Positions 35,040-43,596 of a stretch of 64,000 nucleotides of DNA are shown here, one piece after another. The translations under genes and the position numbers were made by a program. The notes below the pieces were generated by a model. It had not been told where the DNA came from. It saw only the letters and a program-made list of their open reading frames with translations, and did not search any database. The stretch comes from Rubellicoccus peritrichatus (GTDB lineage Bacteria > Verrucomicrobiota > Verrucomicrobiia > Opitutales > Cerasicoccaceae), in assembly GCF_033100135.1 (NCBI RefSeq), contig NZ_CP136920.1:2847001-2911000 (forward strand), read 5' to 3'. Within the stretch, counting starts at the first letter, position 1. Each line of letters starts with the position of its first letter.

Positions 35040-36395
35040 ATGAGCAGTAAGCCCAGTGTCCTGTTTGTTTCTTTGAGTGGTGTGCGCATTAAGAATCGCA
35101 GGCTGCTTGAGGCAGGAATGACGCTCCCTGGGTTTGTTGAAAGGAGCCAGGTGATTGCAAGTCTGCCGAATCTGGCTTTACTGACCCTTGCTGCTTACAC
35201 GCCCGAGCATTGGGAGGTTCATTACCTGGACTTAGATGGTATCAATGATGATCTCATTGAGCAAATTGTCTTGCAGGACTACAGCCTGATCGCGATTTCG
35301 TTTTTAACTGCTCGTGCGTATGATTGCTATGCATTTGCTGATATTTTGCGCGAGCAGGAGCAGGTGGTTGTATTGGGCGGGCTGCATGTCAGTGCCATGC
35401 CGGATGAAGCTCAATTGCATGCGTCAGCGATAGTCGTTGGGGAAGGGGAACCGGTTTGGGAAAACTTGTTGAAGGATTTTCAAGCAAATCAGTTGAAGGA
35501 GCGTTATGCGTCTAGCAGAAGTGATATTCCAGGTTTTTCGAATGGCCCGATTCCTCGTTATGACCTGCTTAATATTGAGCAATACAATCGAATTACTTTA
35601 CAGACAACCAGAGGTTGTCCGTTGAGTTGCTTTTTCTGTGGGGCGAGTCACACGATTTCACCAGTCAGGAGGAAAGCAATATCACAAGTTCGCCGTGAGC
35701 TTGAAGCGATTCTCGAACTCTGGCCCAAACCATTTATCGAATTGGCGGATGATAATACCTTTGTCAATAAGTCGTGGGGGAAGGAACTGTTGCGTCTATT
35801 TGCAGAGTACCCAATCCGTTGGTTTACGGAAACAGATTTATCGATTGGGGCTGACCGGGAGATGCTCAACCTATTGGCAAAAAGCAACTGTGCGCAGGTG
35901 TTGATTGGTTTGGAATCTCCAAGCTCATCTACGCTTGGTGGGATGGATCCAGGAAAGTGGAAGGCCAGGACTCAGAACAAAGCTACGGATTACATCAAGC
36001 GCATTCAAGACCACGGCATTAGTGTGAATGGTTGCTTTATTCTGGGAAGTGATGAGGATGGCCCAGAGTGTTTTGAAAGAACAGCTGAAACCATTGATGC
36101 GCTTGAATTGGCCGAGGCACAGATTACCCTCTTAACCGCATTTCCGGGAACTCAACTGTACTCTCGGTTGAAGTCTGAAAATCGATTGATCTCGGATCAT
36201 TTTTGGGATGCCTGTACTCTGTTTGATGTGACCTTTGAACCGCTACAAATGACTCGATTTGAATTGGAGGAGGGATTTTATCAATTGATGCAGGAAGTTT
36301 ACAACAGCGAACGAGTCAGGAATCGAAAAGCTCACTTTAATGCTTGTACGAAAATTCGCCGCAAATCCAGAAACGCCACAGTGTCATCTTTATGA
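35040..36395 (+). CDS. B12-binding radical SAM protein
   Basis: 451 residues from the ATG at 35040. The N-terminal part (about 1-150) is a cobalamin-binding-like domain ('YSLIAISFLTARAYDCYAFADILREQEQVVVLGGLHVSAMPDEA', 'VVGEGEPVWENLL'). The radical SAM core follows with the 4Fe-4S motif CPLSCFFC (Cys193, Cys197, Cys200) and 'LTAFPGTQLYSRLK' near the end of the barrel. This layout is shared by methyltransferases and by enzymes of lipid, hopanoid or bacteriochlorophyll modification. The downstream membrane protein overlaps it by 4 bases, so a membrane-linked substrate is possible. Reaction unknown. Confidence 0.85.
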   Translation: MSSKPSVLFVSLSGVRIKNRRLLEAGMTLPGFVERSQVIASLPNLALLTLAAYTPEHWEVHYLDLDGINDDLIEQIVLQDYSLIAISFLTARAYDCYAFADILREQEQVVVLGGLHVSAMPDEAQLHASAIVVGEGEPVWENLLKDFQANQLKERYASSRSDIPGFSNGPIPRYDLLNIEQYNRITLQTTRGCPLSCFFCGASHTISPVRRKAISQVRRELEAILELWPKPFIELADDNTFVNKSWGKELLRLFAEYPIRWFTETDLSIGADREMLNLLAKSNCAQVLIGLESPSSSTLGGMDPGKWKARTQNKATDYIKRIQDHGISVNGCFILGSDEDGPECFERTAETIDALELAEAQITLLTAFPGTQLYSRLKSENRLISDHFWDACTLFDVTFEPLQMTRFELEEGFYQLMQEVYNSERVRNRKAHFNACTKIRRKSRNATVSSL

Positions 36396-37093
36396 TCCAA
36401 TTTATCTTCCGTTATCTTACCTTTCAATCAACGACTGAGGAATTAAATCAGCTTGACCGTAAGCACCTGATCGTTGGTTTGATCGGGGTTTGGATTGTTG
36501 GGATTGGGCGTTATTGGGATCATCCAAGCGCTAGTGTGGCCCAGTACCTCGGTCTTGGTTCAGTGATTTATGTCTTTTGCCTGGCCTTGGTCTTTTGGAT
36601 CATCATCAAGCCGTTGAGAGTTCCTCAATGTACTTATATTAATTTACTTTCGTTGATCTGCTTAACCTCTTTCCCAGCCATACTTTATGCGATACCGGTG
36701 GAGCGTTTTACTTCGATTAGTACGGCGATATCGCTCAACGTCTGGTTTTTGGCCATTGTCGCACTCTGGCGGGTTTCGTTGATGTTCGTGTATGTGAGAC
36801 GTGCTTACCAAGTTAGTTACTGGTTATGTATACTGATTCTTTTGCTGCCCATTATGGGTATTGTTGCCTCTTTACTTATACTTAATTTAGAGCAGGCAGT
36901 TTTTGAGATAATGGGTGGTTTGCGAGAGTCGGAGCCGGAACAAACGTCTAACGATGGTGCTTATGCAGTTGTGTTTTTGTTAGCAGCGCTTTCCTACATG
37001 GGCTTTATTCCGATTCTGATTTGTTACCTTATTACTATGGTCTTTCGTTGGCAGGATCGAGAATCTGTTTTCAAGAAAGACAAGATAACCTAA
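36392..37093 (+). CDS. Multi-pass membrane protein of unknown function
   Basis: 233 residues from the ATG at 36392. That start overlaps the radical SAM stop as ATGA, a sign of translational coupling; the frame is open upstream inside the previous gene. About six hydrophobic segments are visible. Motifs such as 'WFLAIVALWRVSLMFVYVRRAYQVSYWLC' resemble Yip1-like or related small membrane proteins, but no family is certain. Its coupling to the radical SAM gene suggests joint function at the inner membrane. Confidence 0.7.
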   Translation: MIQFIFRYLTFQSTTEELNQLDRKHLIVGLIGVWIVGIGRYWDHPSASVAQYLGLGSVIYVFCLALVFWIIIKPLRVPQCTYINLLSLICLTSFPAILYAIPVERFTSISTAISLNVWFLAIVALWRVSLMFVYVRRAYQVSYWLCILILLLPIMGIVASLLILNLEQAVFEIMGGLRESEPEQTSNDGAYAVVFLLAALSYMGFIPILICYLITMVFRWQDRESVFKKDKIT

Positions 37094-37166
37094 CCTGCTG
37101 ATGAATTGCAGTTATGTGGCAAACGAGCTTCACCTTTTGAGTGTATCGGAATTGGTTAGTATCTAT

Positions 37167-38054
37167 TTACTGCGGAACCAGCCAACGGAGGATTTTGGGT
37201 CCCCAGATTTCAACTGTAAAGAAATAGGTGCCCAATAGAACAAAAGCGACTGAGGTGAACAGGATGACAGTGGCGACTTTTTGTGCGCTGCTACTTCGAA
37301 AGATCGCGATGCGACCCAGAATGATTTCCACGACAATTAGATTTGGGATATAAAACCAGAAATCCATAAAGTAATCGAACCAGCCACGGAAATCGCTGGT
37401 ATGGCCGAGACGGCCCATGAAGAGAAACCAAAAGCCGTAATACATACGATAAAGCCAGGAACCGATAGCTAGTGCGAAAAGTCGAAGAGCCCATGCCCGG
37501 TGTTGCGAAAAGCGTTTAGCCATGGCGTGGCGGATGGTTTCTACGACAGCAATGAGCATGCAAAGGCCGTAACCTGCGAAGCCTATATCCATAACCAGCC
37601 CGCCCGCCGTTCCGCTGATGAAAATGAAAGTGAGTCCTCCAATAGCGGTTATTAGACAGGCGAGGGCATAAATACGGCCAGTCACCCGATGAAACTTCGG
37701 GAAGCGGACTCGTATGCTGTTGATGATTTGAATACAGCCGAGAATCAATATGATGCCGCCGCCAATAAAATGAATCCCCATGCCAACGGTTGCGGCAGGT
37801 TGCTTTGAATTGTAGAGGTCTGGCAAAAACTCATTCCACTGTGTGATATCTCCGTCTAGCCAGTTAGCTACGTAGAAGGCCAGTATGTAGGCACCAAAAA
37901 GTATCGTGCTCATCCATATGGCTGCCACCATGGCCTTGCCAGCGGCAGCGAGAGCCGCACTAGTGGTAGGTACCAGCTCGACGGTGGTTTCATCACTGTT
38001 TGTCGTTTTAGTCAAAGTAATGGAATAGATACCGGTTCTGAGAGAACTCAGCAA
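37167..38054 (-). CDS. DUF2306-like membrane protein
   Basis: Up to 295 residues with a TTG start at 38054; an ATG at 37931 would give 254 residues starting right at the first membrane helix, so the true start is unsure. Seven or so membrane segments follow. The block 'GMGIHFIGGGIILILGCIQIINSIRVRFPKFHRVTGRIYALACLI' and 'RFSQHRAWALRLFALAIGSWLYRMYYGFWF' are the conserved His- and Arg-containing parts of DUF2306. The spaced His residues in helices suggest possible heme binding, unproven. It overlaps no other gene and is divergent from the propeller hydrolase gene. Confidence 0.75.
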   Translation of the reverse strand: MLSSLRTGIYSITLTKTTNSDETTVELVPTTSAALAAAGKAMVAAIWMSTILFGAYILAFYVANWLDGDITQWNEFLPDLYNSKQPAATVGMGIHFIGGGIILILGCIQIINSIRVRFPKFHRVTGRIYALACLITAIGGLTFIFISGTAGGLVMDIGFAGYGLCMLIAVVETIRHAMAKRFSQHRAWALRLFALAIGSWLYRMYYGFWFLFMGRLGHTSDFRGWFDYFMDFWFYIPNLIVVEIILGRIAIFRSSSAQKVATVILFTSVAFVLLGTYFFTVEIWGPKILRWLVPQ

Positions 38055-38104
38055 AATGTTTTAATGCATTGACTCTTGAACGTGTAAAGTCACCAATTAA
38101 CTTT

Positions 38105-39148
38105 ATGCAAAATCAAGCACTCAACCCTGATATTGAAAAGAATCTTTCCAGCTTTGCTAAGCGACTGCAAGGAGTGGGGCGTATTCTCGAAGATCCGGAT
38201 AATAATGTCTGGGGCTGTTCGCCGATCTATGATGAGGATGGCAATGTTCATGTCTTTTATTCCAAGTGGGTGAACGAGTCGGCACACGAGGGGTGGTTGA
38301 CATGCAGTCAGATTGGACATGCCATTGCCTCACACCCAGAGGGGCCTTATGAAGTTCAAGACACTGCTCTCATTGGCCGTGGAGGGGATTATTGGGATAG
38401 CATGACCATTCACAATCCGACCATCCACAAGATCGGAGATCTATATTATCTGTTTTATATGGGCAACTCGGATGGCACTGTTGCGACCAAGCGTGTTGGG
38501 GTGGCCGTATCGGACTCGCTCTACGGCCCATGGGAGCGCTTTGATGCCCCATTGATTGATGTCGGATCAGATGAAGATGATGCTTGGGATAGCCTCGTCA
38601 CTTCCAATCCAGCTTTTCTACTGACTCCAGATGGTGAATCGCGCCTATATTACAAGGGCTGGAATCTTAAGGACTGGCAGTCTGATTTGGGGGAAGGATT
38701 TTCACCACGAGCCACGGGTAAGGGGCCGTGCGCGAATCGGGCCTATGGCTTAGCGACGGCAAAGCTACCCACTGGTCCTTACACCAAGTATGAAGGGAAT
38801 CCGATTATTAACATGCGAACGAGGCTTCCTGATGCACAGACTGAGGACGCCTACATCTGGCAGGAGGATGGTTTATACAAAGTGATTCTGCGTGACATGG
38901 GATTTTACAACCACGAGTATGGTCTCTATCTTGAGTCGGAGGATGGGCTTAACTGGAATCAGCATCCACAAATCGGTTATCTCAATTCACAGGTGTATCT
39001 TCCTGAGCCACCCAATGGCCTTGGTCGGGAAGGGCGCTTTGAACGTCCGCAGCTTTTGATGAAAGATGGTAAGCCAGAGTATCTGTTCTGTGCGATTGTT
39101 GGTGGTAAATACAACACTTCCTCCGGGGCTGTTCTCAAAATTACCTGA
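38105..39148 (+). CDS. Five-bladed beta-propeller glycoside hydrolase (GH43/GH117-like), second copy
   Basis: 347 residues from the ATG at 38105. It shares fold and motif order with the protein at 9766-10806: 'WGCSPIYDEDGNVHVFYSKW', 'GGDYWDSMTIHNPTIHKIGDLYYLFYMGN', 'TSNPAFLLTPDGESRLYYKGW', 'AQTEDAYIWQEDGLYKVILRDM' and 'FERPQLLMKDGKPEYLFCAI'. The last block (ERPQ) is common to both. No signal peptide, so it is probably cytosolic. Unlike the first copy it is not in an operon with a transporter. Exact family and sugar specificity cannot be given. Confidence 0.75.
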   Translation: MQNQALNPDIEKNLSSFAKRLQGVGRILEDPDNNVWGCSPIYDEDGNVHVFYSKWVNESAHEGWLTCSQIGHAIASHPEGPYEVQDTALIGRGGDYWDSMTIHNPTIHKIGDLYYLFYMGNSDGTVATKRVGVAVSDSLYGPWERFDAPLIDVGSDEDDAWDSLVTSNPAFLLTPDGESRLYYKGWNLKDWQSDLGEGFSPRATGKGPCANRAYGLATAKLPTGPYTKYEGNPIINMRTRLPDAQTEDAYIWQEDGLYKVILRDMGFYNHEYGLYLESEDGLNWNQHPQIGYLNSQVYLPEPPNGLGREGRFERPQLLMKDGKPEYLFCAIVGGKYNTSSGAVLKIT

Positions 39149-39249
39149 AGCCCGGGGAAATTCTTTTAACAGAAGGGATTTCTTATGATGACCATGTTGC
39201 ATGGCTGGGCGGTGATTGTTTACAAAATTGCCGCACTATATGTTGCAAT

Positions 39250-40668
39250 TTATCGAATGGGAATGCGTATCACAAAACAGGCACCAGGCTCAGAGTTTTT
39301 GACGACTTTAATGTTTCCACCATGTTGTTCAACAATCGCCTTGCTTATCGCAAGGCCGAGGCCGGTACCATTTTGACTGCGTGAGTCATCTGTTTGGTAG
39401 AAGCGTTCAAAGATGCGTTCACTTTCTGCATTTGGAATACCTGGCCCCTCATCCTGGATTTGGATTATTGCGTAGTCTTTTTCTTCAAAAAGATTTAGTT
39501 TTATAACAGAGTTTTCAGGGCTGTGGTGAATGGCATTGCCCAAAACATTAATGATGACTTGCTGCAGTTTGGCTCCATCGACTTTGATGGTAATGGATTC
39601 ACACTGAGCCTGGATGCTGATACTTTTGGCATTCGCAGCTGTCTCCAGGATTATTATGGATTCTTCTGCCAGTGCTTTAAGATCTTTGGTGGAGAGCTCA
39701 AGTTCCGACTCACCAGCATCAATGCGTGCAAGTTGCATCAGCGCATCGACCAAGCTGCGCATATGCTGAACGGATATATGGCATACTTTCAGGCGTTCTA
39801 TGTACTCTTTTTTGCTACGATCTTTGCGCAAGCCTGACTGAATTTCAGTTAGCATGACTGCCAGTGGTGTGCATAACTCATGTGATGCATCTGCTGTGAA
39901 ACGGATTTGGTTCTGCAGTGATTTACTCAGTCGTCCGAAAGTGTGATTCAATGTATGGACGAGACTTCGTAGTTCGGTATTCGCTTTGTCTATATTGATA
40001 CGCTGGTCAAGGTCACCATTGGCAATGTTTTCGGCGGTCTCACTGATTTTATTTAGAGGTTTTAGCGACAAGTTAACCAGCATCCAGCCGATTACCCATG
40101 ACACGATCACAATCGCAAGCCCGCTTCCCCAGCTCCATAGAAGATAGGTGTGAAATACTTTGTCTATATTGCTTAAAGAAGTGCCAACCAAACCGAGATA
40201 GCCACTTGGATGGACCAGAATCATTTCGCGATTGCCATTATTGAAGCGAAAGTGCCAGCCACGCTCGAATTCTCCGGGATACTTGAGGGATTCCGGTATT
40301 TCTTCTGACTGATTCGTGAGTGCTCCGTTATCATCCCAGACTGCATAGTAATAGTCTTCCAGTTGGTTAAGGCCTTCTATCGGAGCAGGTGATCGGCGAT
40401 GCGGCCTGTCATTTGAGCTGAAGTTACGTGATCGGCGTCGCTCACTGCCTGCATCCGAAAACCTGAATTGATTGGCTGCAAGACCTCTTCGCATCAGTGG
40501 GAAGTAAAATTGTATGGTCGTGGGAGCTACGCCCATCAATTGCTGATCTGTCATTTTCAGCAAGGCGTCCTTCTCGTGGACTGAGTTCATCGTTAGCAAT
40601 ACAATCACAGCAAGAGTGAGCACAATCCCGTGCCACATTTGCAGCTGCCAACGTAAAGACTTCAACAT
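39250..40668 (-). CDS. Sensor histidine kinase of the OmpR/EnvZ class
   Basis: 472 residues. The layout is: membrane helix at about 13-30, a periplasmic sensor region (about 31-172) with an Arg/Ser-rich patch around 75-93, a second helix (about 173-198), a HAMP domain ('SLKPLNKISETAENIANGDLDQRI'), the phosphoacceptor box 'FTADASHELCTPLAVML' with His263, and the ATPase domain ending with 'DEGPGIP' and 'GTGLGLAISKAIVEQHGG'. Its start lies 3 bp after the response regulator stop, so the two are co-transcribed. The stimulus is unknown; no clear ligand fold is seen in the sensor region. Confidence 0.93.
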   Translation of the reverse strand: MLKSLRWQLQMWHGIVLTLAVIVLLTMNSVHEKDALLKMTDQQLMGVAPTTIQFYFPLMRRGLAANQFRFSDAGSERRRSRNFSSNDRPHRRSPAPIEGLNQLEDYYYAVWDDNGALTNQSEEIPESLKYPGEFERGWHFRFNNGNREMILVHPSGYLGLVGTSLSNIDKVFHTYLLWSWGSGLAIVIVSWVIGWMLVNLSLKPLNKISETAENIANGDLDQRINIDKANTELRSLVHTLNHTFGRLSKSLQNQIRFTADASHELCTPLAVMLTEIQSGLRKDRSKKEYIERLKVCHISVQHMRSLVDALMQLARIDAGESELELSTKDLKALAEESIIILETAANAKSISIQAQCESITIKVDGAKLQQVIINVLGNAIHHSPENSVIKLNLFEEKDYAIIQIQDEGPGIPNAESERIFERFYQTDDSRSQNGTGLGLAISKAIVEQHGGNIKVVKNSEPGACFVIRIPIR

Positions 40669-40671
40669 CGT

Positions 40672-41325
40672 CTAGGGATTAATTTTGTAGCCTTGTCCAT
40701 GCACATTCTCAATCAAATCTTTACCGAGTTTCTTTCTTAGGCTGTACATGTGGACAGCTATGGCATTCGACGCAACGCCATCATCGTTATCAATATAATT
40801 ATCGTTCAGGAATTCATTCGTGACAATCCTGCCGTTACGATTGGATAAGGAAATCAGGATGTCGAACTCCTTCCGGGTAAGCTTTACGACTGATCCAGCC
40901 TTTGACACCGTACGCGAGATCGTATCGACCTCTACATCCTGAAATGAAATGATATTGGTAGGTCGCCCTTTGGAGCGTCGAATCAGCGAGCGTAGTCTGG
41001 CAAGTAATTCACCAAGGTCGAAGGGCTTAACCATATAATCATCTGCACCAAGATTCAGGCTGTTGATGCGTGCTTTGACACCATGCTCCGATGAGATAAT
41101 CAGCACAGGTGTGTCCTTTTCACCACGTAGTTTTTGGAGTAATTGATGCCCATTGAGCTTGGGCAGCATCAGATCCAGAATGATACAGTCATAATCCCAG
41201 TTGGCAGCCTTATAGAGTCCTTCCTCTCCATCATGCGTGATGTCGACTGTATAATCTTCCTCTTTCAGCTCACGGGCCAGGCTGTTTGCCATTAAGGGGT
41301 TATCTTCAATTATCAATATGCGCAT
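40672..41325 (-). CDS. OmpR/PhoB-type response regulator
   Basis: 217 residues from the ATG at 41325 (the frame is open ten codons further). The receiver domain (1-115) begins 'MRILIIEDNPLMANSL', has the phosphoacceptor Asp51 in 'DCIILDLMLPK' and 'LGADDYMVKPFDLGELLARL' with the conserved Lys. The C-terminal winged helix domain has 'LTRKEFDILISLSNRNGRIVTNEFLNDNYID' and ends 'ENVHGQGYKI'. It is encoded directly before its kinase and should form a pair with it. Target genes unknown. Confidence 0.94.
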   Translation of the reverse strand: MRILIIEDNPLMANSLARELKEEDYTVDITHDGEEGLYKAANWDYDCIILDLMLPKLNGHQLLQKLRGEKDTPVLIISSEHGVKARINSLNLGADDYMVKPFDLGELLARLRSLIRRSKGRPTNIISFQDVEVDTISRTVSKAGSVVKLTRKEFDILISLSNRNGRIVTNEFLNDNYIDNDDGVASNAIAVHMYSLRKKLGKDLIENVHGQGYKINP

Positions 41326-41497
41326 TTGCTTTTGAACAGTTTGGATCAAGTGCATCTATAACAGAATTGCGCAGGCCTGTTCACGGCAAAATTCATACTT
41401 CCTTCATGGTTTCTTAATATTCAGGCTGGATGATTAAAGTCCGAGGGCCATCGATAAACCTTCCTGACAAGTGAGAGAGGGGGTATCGATGGTCTAC

Positions 41498-41517
41498 GAG
41501 GGGCCTTTGGGCCCCTC
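41498..41517. terminator. GC-rich hairpin, probable terminator
   Basis: GAGGGGCC (41498-41505) and GGCCCCTC (41510-41517) with loop TTTG. ATTTT follows on the plus strand, so the T-tract is in plus orientation, while the gene that ends nearby (41572) is on the minus strand. Orientation is therefore ambiguous. Confidence 0.6.
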
Positions 41518-41571
41518 ATTTTAAAGATAAGGGAGAAGCGACGCTGATTCGTCGCGGTAAAGGGCCAAAGG

Positions 41572-42528
41572 CTAAAGGGTGCCGCGCCCTTTGCGCCTCA
41601 TCAGTGTCAATCCGAGTCCCAGGCCGCCCAAAATCGCGGCGTAGACGGAAGGTTCAGGAATGGGCGCGAGGCTGGAGACTCGGAAGCCGGCGTTGCTGCC
41701 CGATGCACTCGGACTGATGTTACTACTCAACGCGGCCGACAGGTTGCCATTGCTGGTATTTATGAACGAGCCCCCACGCGTGATGCGTCTACTGCCATTA
41801 ATCGTATCACTCCATTCCAAGACGTTGCCGGCCTGGTCGAAGGTGCCGTAGTAGCTGACTGAGCCACTGTAGGTGCCCACAGCCGTCACATTGCCATCGC
41901 TGTTGCCCCAGTTGGCATCCGCCGTCGTGATACTGTTGCTCTGCGTCGGGTAGTTCCAGTAGCCGTCGCCATCGGCACCGGTGGGCGAACCCGCGTAGTA
42001 AGCTGCCTTAAACCACTCGTTTTGACTGGCAATCGCCACCCCACCATTTGCCCACGCCGTCGCGTCGCGGGTTATCGTGTTGTTCGCTATGCCAGTGTCA
42101 GTCAGTACGTAAACACCCGTCTCCGTATCTCCGGAAGTCAGCCAGTTCGTAAACCGCGCCGCATCCCAAAACGAAACAAAGTTCACCGGGTTGTTCTCGC
42201 GGCCGTTGATCGTACTGTAGGTATAGCTACCACTCGTTCCGCTACGGTTGATCCCGCCGAAGCTGCCAGCCATGCTCGTGCTGTAGAGCCCGTTGCTATC
42301 GGTCGCCGCCGTGGCGTTCAGGAAGGCCGTGTATTGCGCATTGGTCACCTCGTAGGTGCCAATGTAGTATTCGTAGCTAACCCCGCCGAAGCCTCTGGAG
42401 CCGTTCGGGTTGCCCGCATCTCCCACGTAAACCGTGTTAATGTTGATGACGCCGTAAGAGAGAGAAGCGGCAAGAAGCCCAGCCGTGAGGAATGCCAGGG
42501 GTTTGAGTTTCATGTGTTTAAGTTTCAT
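41572..42528 (-). CDS. FGE/SUMF1-like PEP-CTERM protein lacking cysteine
   Basis: 318 residues from the ATG at 42528; ATG codons at 42534 and 42513 are also in frame. A signal peptide ends at about residue 26. The body is an FGE-sulfatase (SUMF1) domain: 'YYIGTYEVTNAQYTAFLNA', 'NPVNFVSFWDAARFTNWL', 'ASQNEWFKAAYY', 'GNVLEWSD', 'RITRGGSF' and 'NAGFRVSS'. There is no Cys anywhere, so it cannot catalyse formylglycine formation by the known Cys/copper mechanism. It ends with 'IPEPSVYAAILGGLGLGLTLMRRKG', the PEP-CTERM signal. A structural or binding role at the surface is likely, as for other C-type-lectin-fold relatives. Confidence 0.88.
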   Translation of the reverse strand: MKLKHMKLKPLAFLTAGLLAASLSYGVININTVYVGDAGNPNGSRGFGGVSYEYYIGTYEVTNAQYTAFLNATAATDSNGLYSTSMAGSFGGINRSGTSGSYTYSTINGRENNPVNFVSFWDAARFTNWLTSGDTETGVYVLTDTGIANNTITRDATAWANGGVAIASQNEWFKAAYYAGSPTGADGDGYWNYPTQSNSITTADANWGNSDGNVTAVGTYSGSVSYYGTFDQAGNVLEWSDTINGSRRITRGGSFINTSNGNLSAALSSNISPSASGSNAGFRVSSLAPIPEPSVYAAILGGLGLGLTLMRRKGRGTL

Positions 42529-42869
42529 GAGCATATTCAAATTTTGCCTAAAATAGCATAGCATCCCTGAACGATAGATGAACTTACCCCCTTTTTTTAG
42601 GGCACTTGAAAGGTGGCACTTCAAAGGGACAGGCAAAAAATAAATAATATTTGACCGCCAAAAGGCTTGTTTTTTCTTTCGCAAAGACGCCGAGGCGCAA
42701 AGAGATGCTAACCACAGAATCATAAAAAGCACTGAAGCAGTCCGCTCCTTTGGCTTGGTTTCAATCACTTGAATTATGCAACAAGTGCGTAATCTAGGGG
42801 GCTAGGAGGGAATATTTGCAGGAAAAGGGGTATCTAACTACATTCCCACTTTAAATATCCTAGGATCCA
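42529..42869. other. 341-bp divergent intergenic region with a dispersed repeat copy
   Basis: The gap between two PEP-CTERM genes contains the purine-rich repeat stretch at about 42675-42735 and otherwise no clear coding or RNA structure. Promoters for both genes must lie here. Confidence 0.6.
42675..42735. repeat. Dispersed 'gcaaagacgccgaggcgcaaag' type repeat copy
   Basis: The stretch has 'cgcaaagacg', 'aggcgcaaagaga' and 'aaccacagaa' in a row, then an imperfect continuation. It has the style of the CDS-free 'accacgaag/cgcaaag' repeats known in many environmental genomes. It is related in composition, less in exact sequence, to the copies at 4101-4464. Confidence 0.45.
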
Positions 42870-43529
42870 ATGAAATTCATTTGTTGCTTAACATTTTTTG
42901 GAGCTTCACTCCTTTCCACCTCTGCGGCAGTTTTTAGTTATCAGGCTATCCTGACCCCAGAAGCGGTTGTTCCGGGAAGCCCGACTGATGATCCAGCTGG
43001 TATATCCACTGCCTCTGGCTTGGCGCAATTGACCCTGACAACTGGCGGTGTTGGTGGCCCGACTTTAAGTTACTCGCTCACTTTGACTGGCCTTGATGTT
43101 TCCGAAACGATTCCCCGTCCAACCTTGACTGGCCCGGATGATTTGGTACGTGCCGTACACATCCATTTTGGTGCTGTCGGCGTCAATGATGTTCATGGGC
43201 TCAATGTCTATGGCTTTCCCCGGGAAGATGATGCAGACCTTGTTGTCAATAGTTCGACTTCCACCGTCAGTGGCTTGTGGGATGATTCGGATGCTAATTT
43301 TGGTTCGGATGGTATTCGGGGAGCTGGTGACAGTGTCGCCTTGAGCGATGCGCTCACTGCATTGCAGGCTGGGGAGCTTTATTTTCAGGTTCACACCTTT
43401 GGCTTCCGGCAAGGCGAAATCCGTGGCCAAATCACCCAAGTTCCTGAACCCGCTCAATTAGCCTTGGTTGTAGGTTGCATCTTTTTTGTCGTCGTGGTCT
43501 ACGCTCGAAGAAGCAAACACCGCTTTTAG
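42870..43529 (+). CDS. CHRD-domain PEP-CTERM protein
   Basis: 219 residues. A signal peptide of about 19 residues is followed by a CHRD domain (about 22-188), recognised from 'ASGLAQLTLTT', 'LVRAVHIHFGAVGVNDV' and 'GELYFQVHTFGFRQGEIRGQI', the 'H.H' and 'GEIRGQ' marks of the family. The C-terminus 'VPEPAQLALVVGCIFFVVVVYARRSK' is a PEP-CTERM sorting signal. CHRD domains occur in chordin and many bacterial exported proteins and have no defined enzymatic activity. It is divergent from the FGE-like PEP-CTERM gene. Confidence 0.88.
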   Translation: MKFICCLTFFGASLLSTSAAVFSYQAILTPEAVVPGSPTDDPAGISTASGLAQLTLTTGGVGGPTLSYSLTLTGLDVSETIPRPTLTGPDDLVRAVHIHFGAVGVNDVHGLNVYGFPREDDADLVVNSSTSTVSGLWDDSDANFGSDGIRGAGDSVALSDALTALQAGELYFQVHTFGFRQGEIRGQITQVPEPAQLALVVGCIFFVVVVYARRSKHRF

Positions 43530-43596
43530 TGCTAAGAAAGCCATGATGTGAGCGAGCAGCTCCAGCCTGAAGCAGAGCAGTGGCTTATCAGCCACT

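Noticed and set aside
42543-42558. TTGCCTAAAATAGCA resembling the six-site palindrome upstream of the FGE-like PEP-CTERM gene
   Set aside because: It carries an extra base in the left arm and lacks symmetry, so it is not counted as a regulon site.
42022-42561. 179-codon open frame opposite the FGE-like gene
   Set aside because: Antisense shadow caused by a GC-rich coding region; Arg/Val-rich, no domain.
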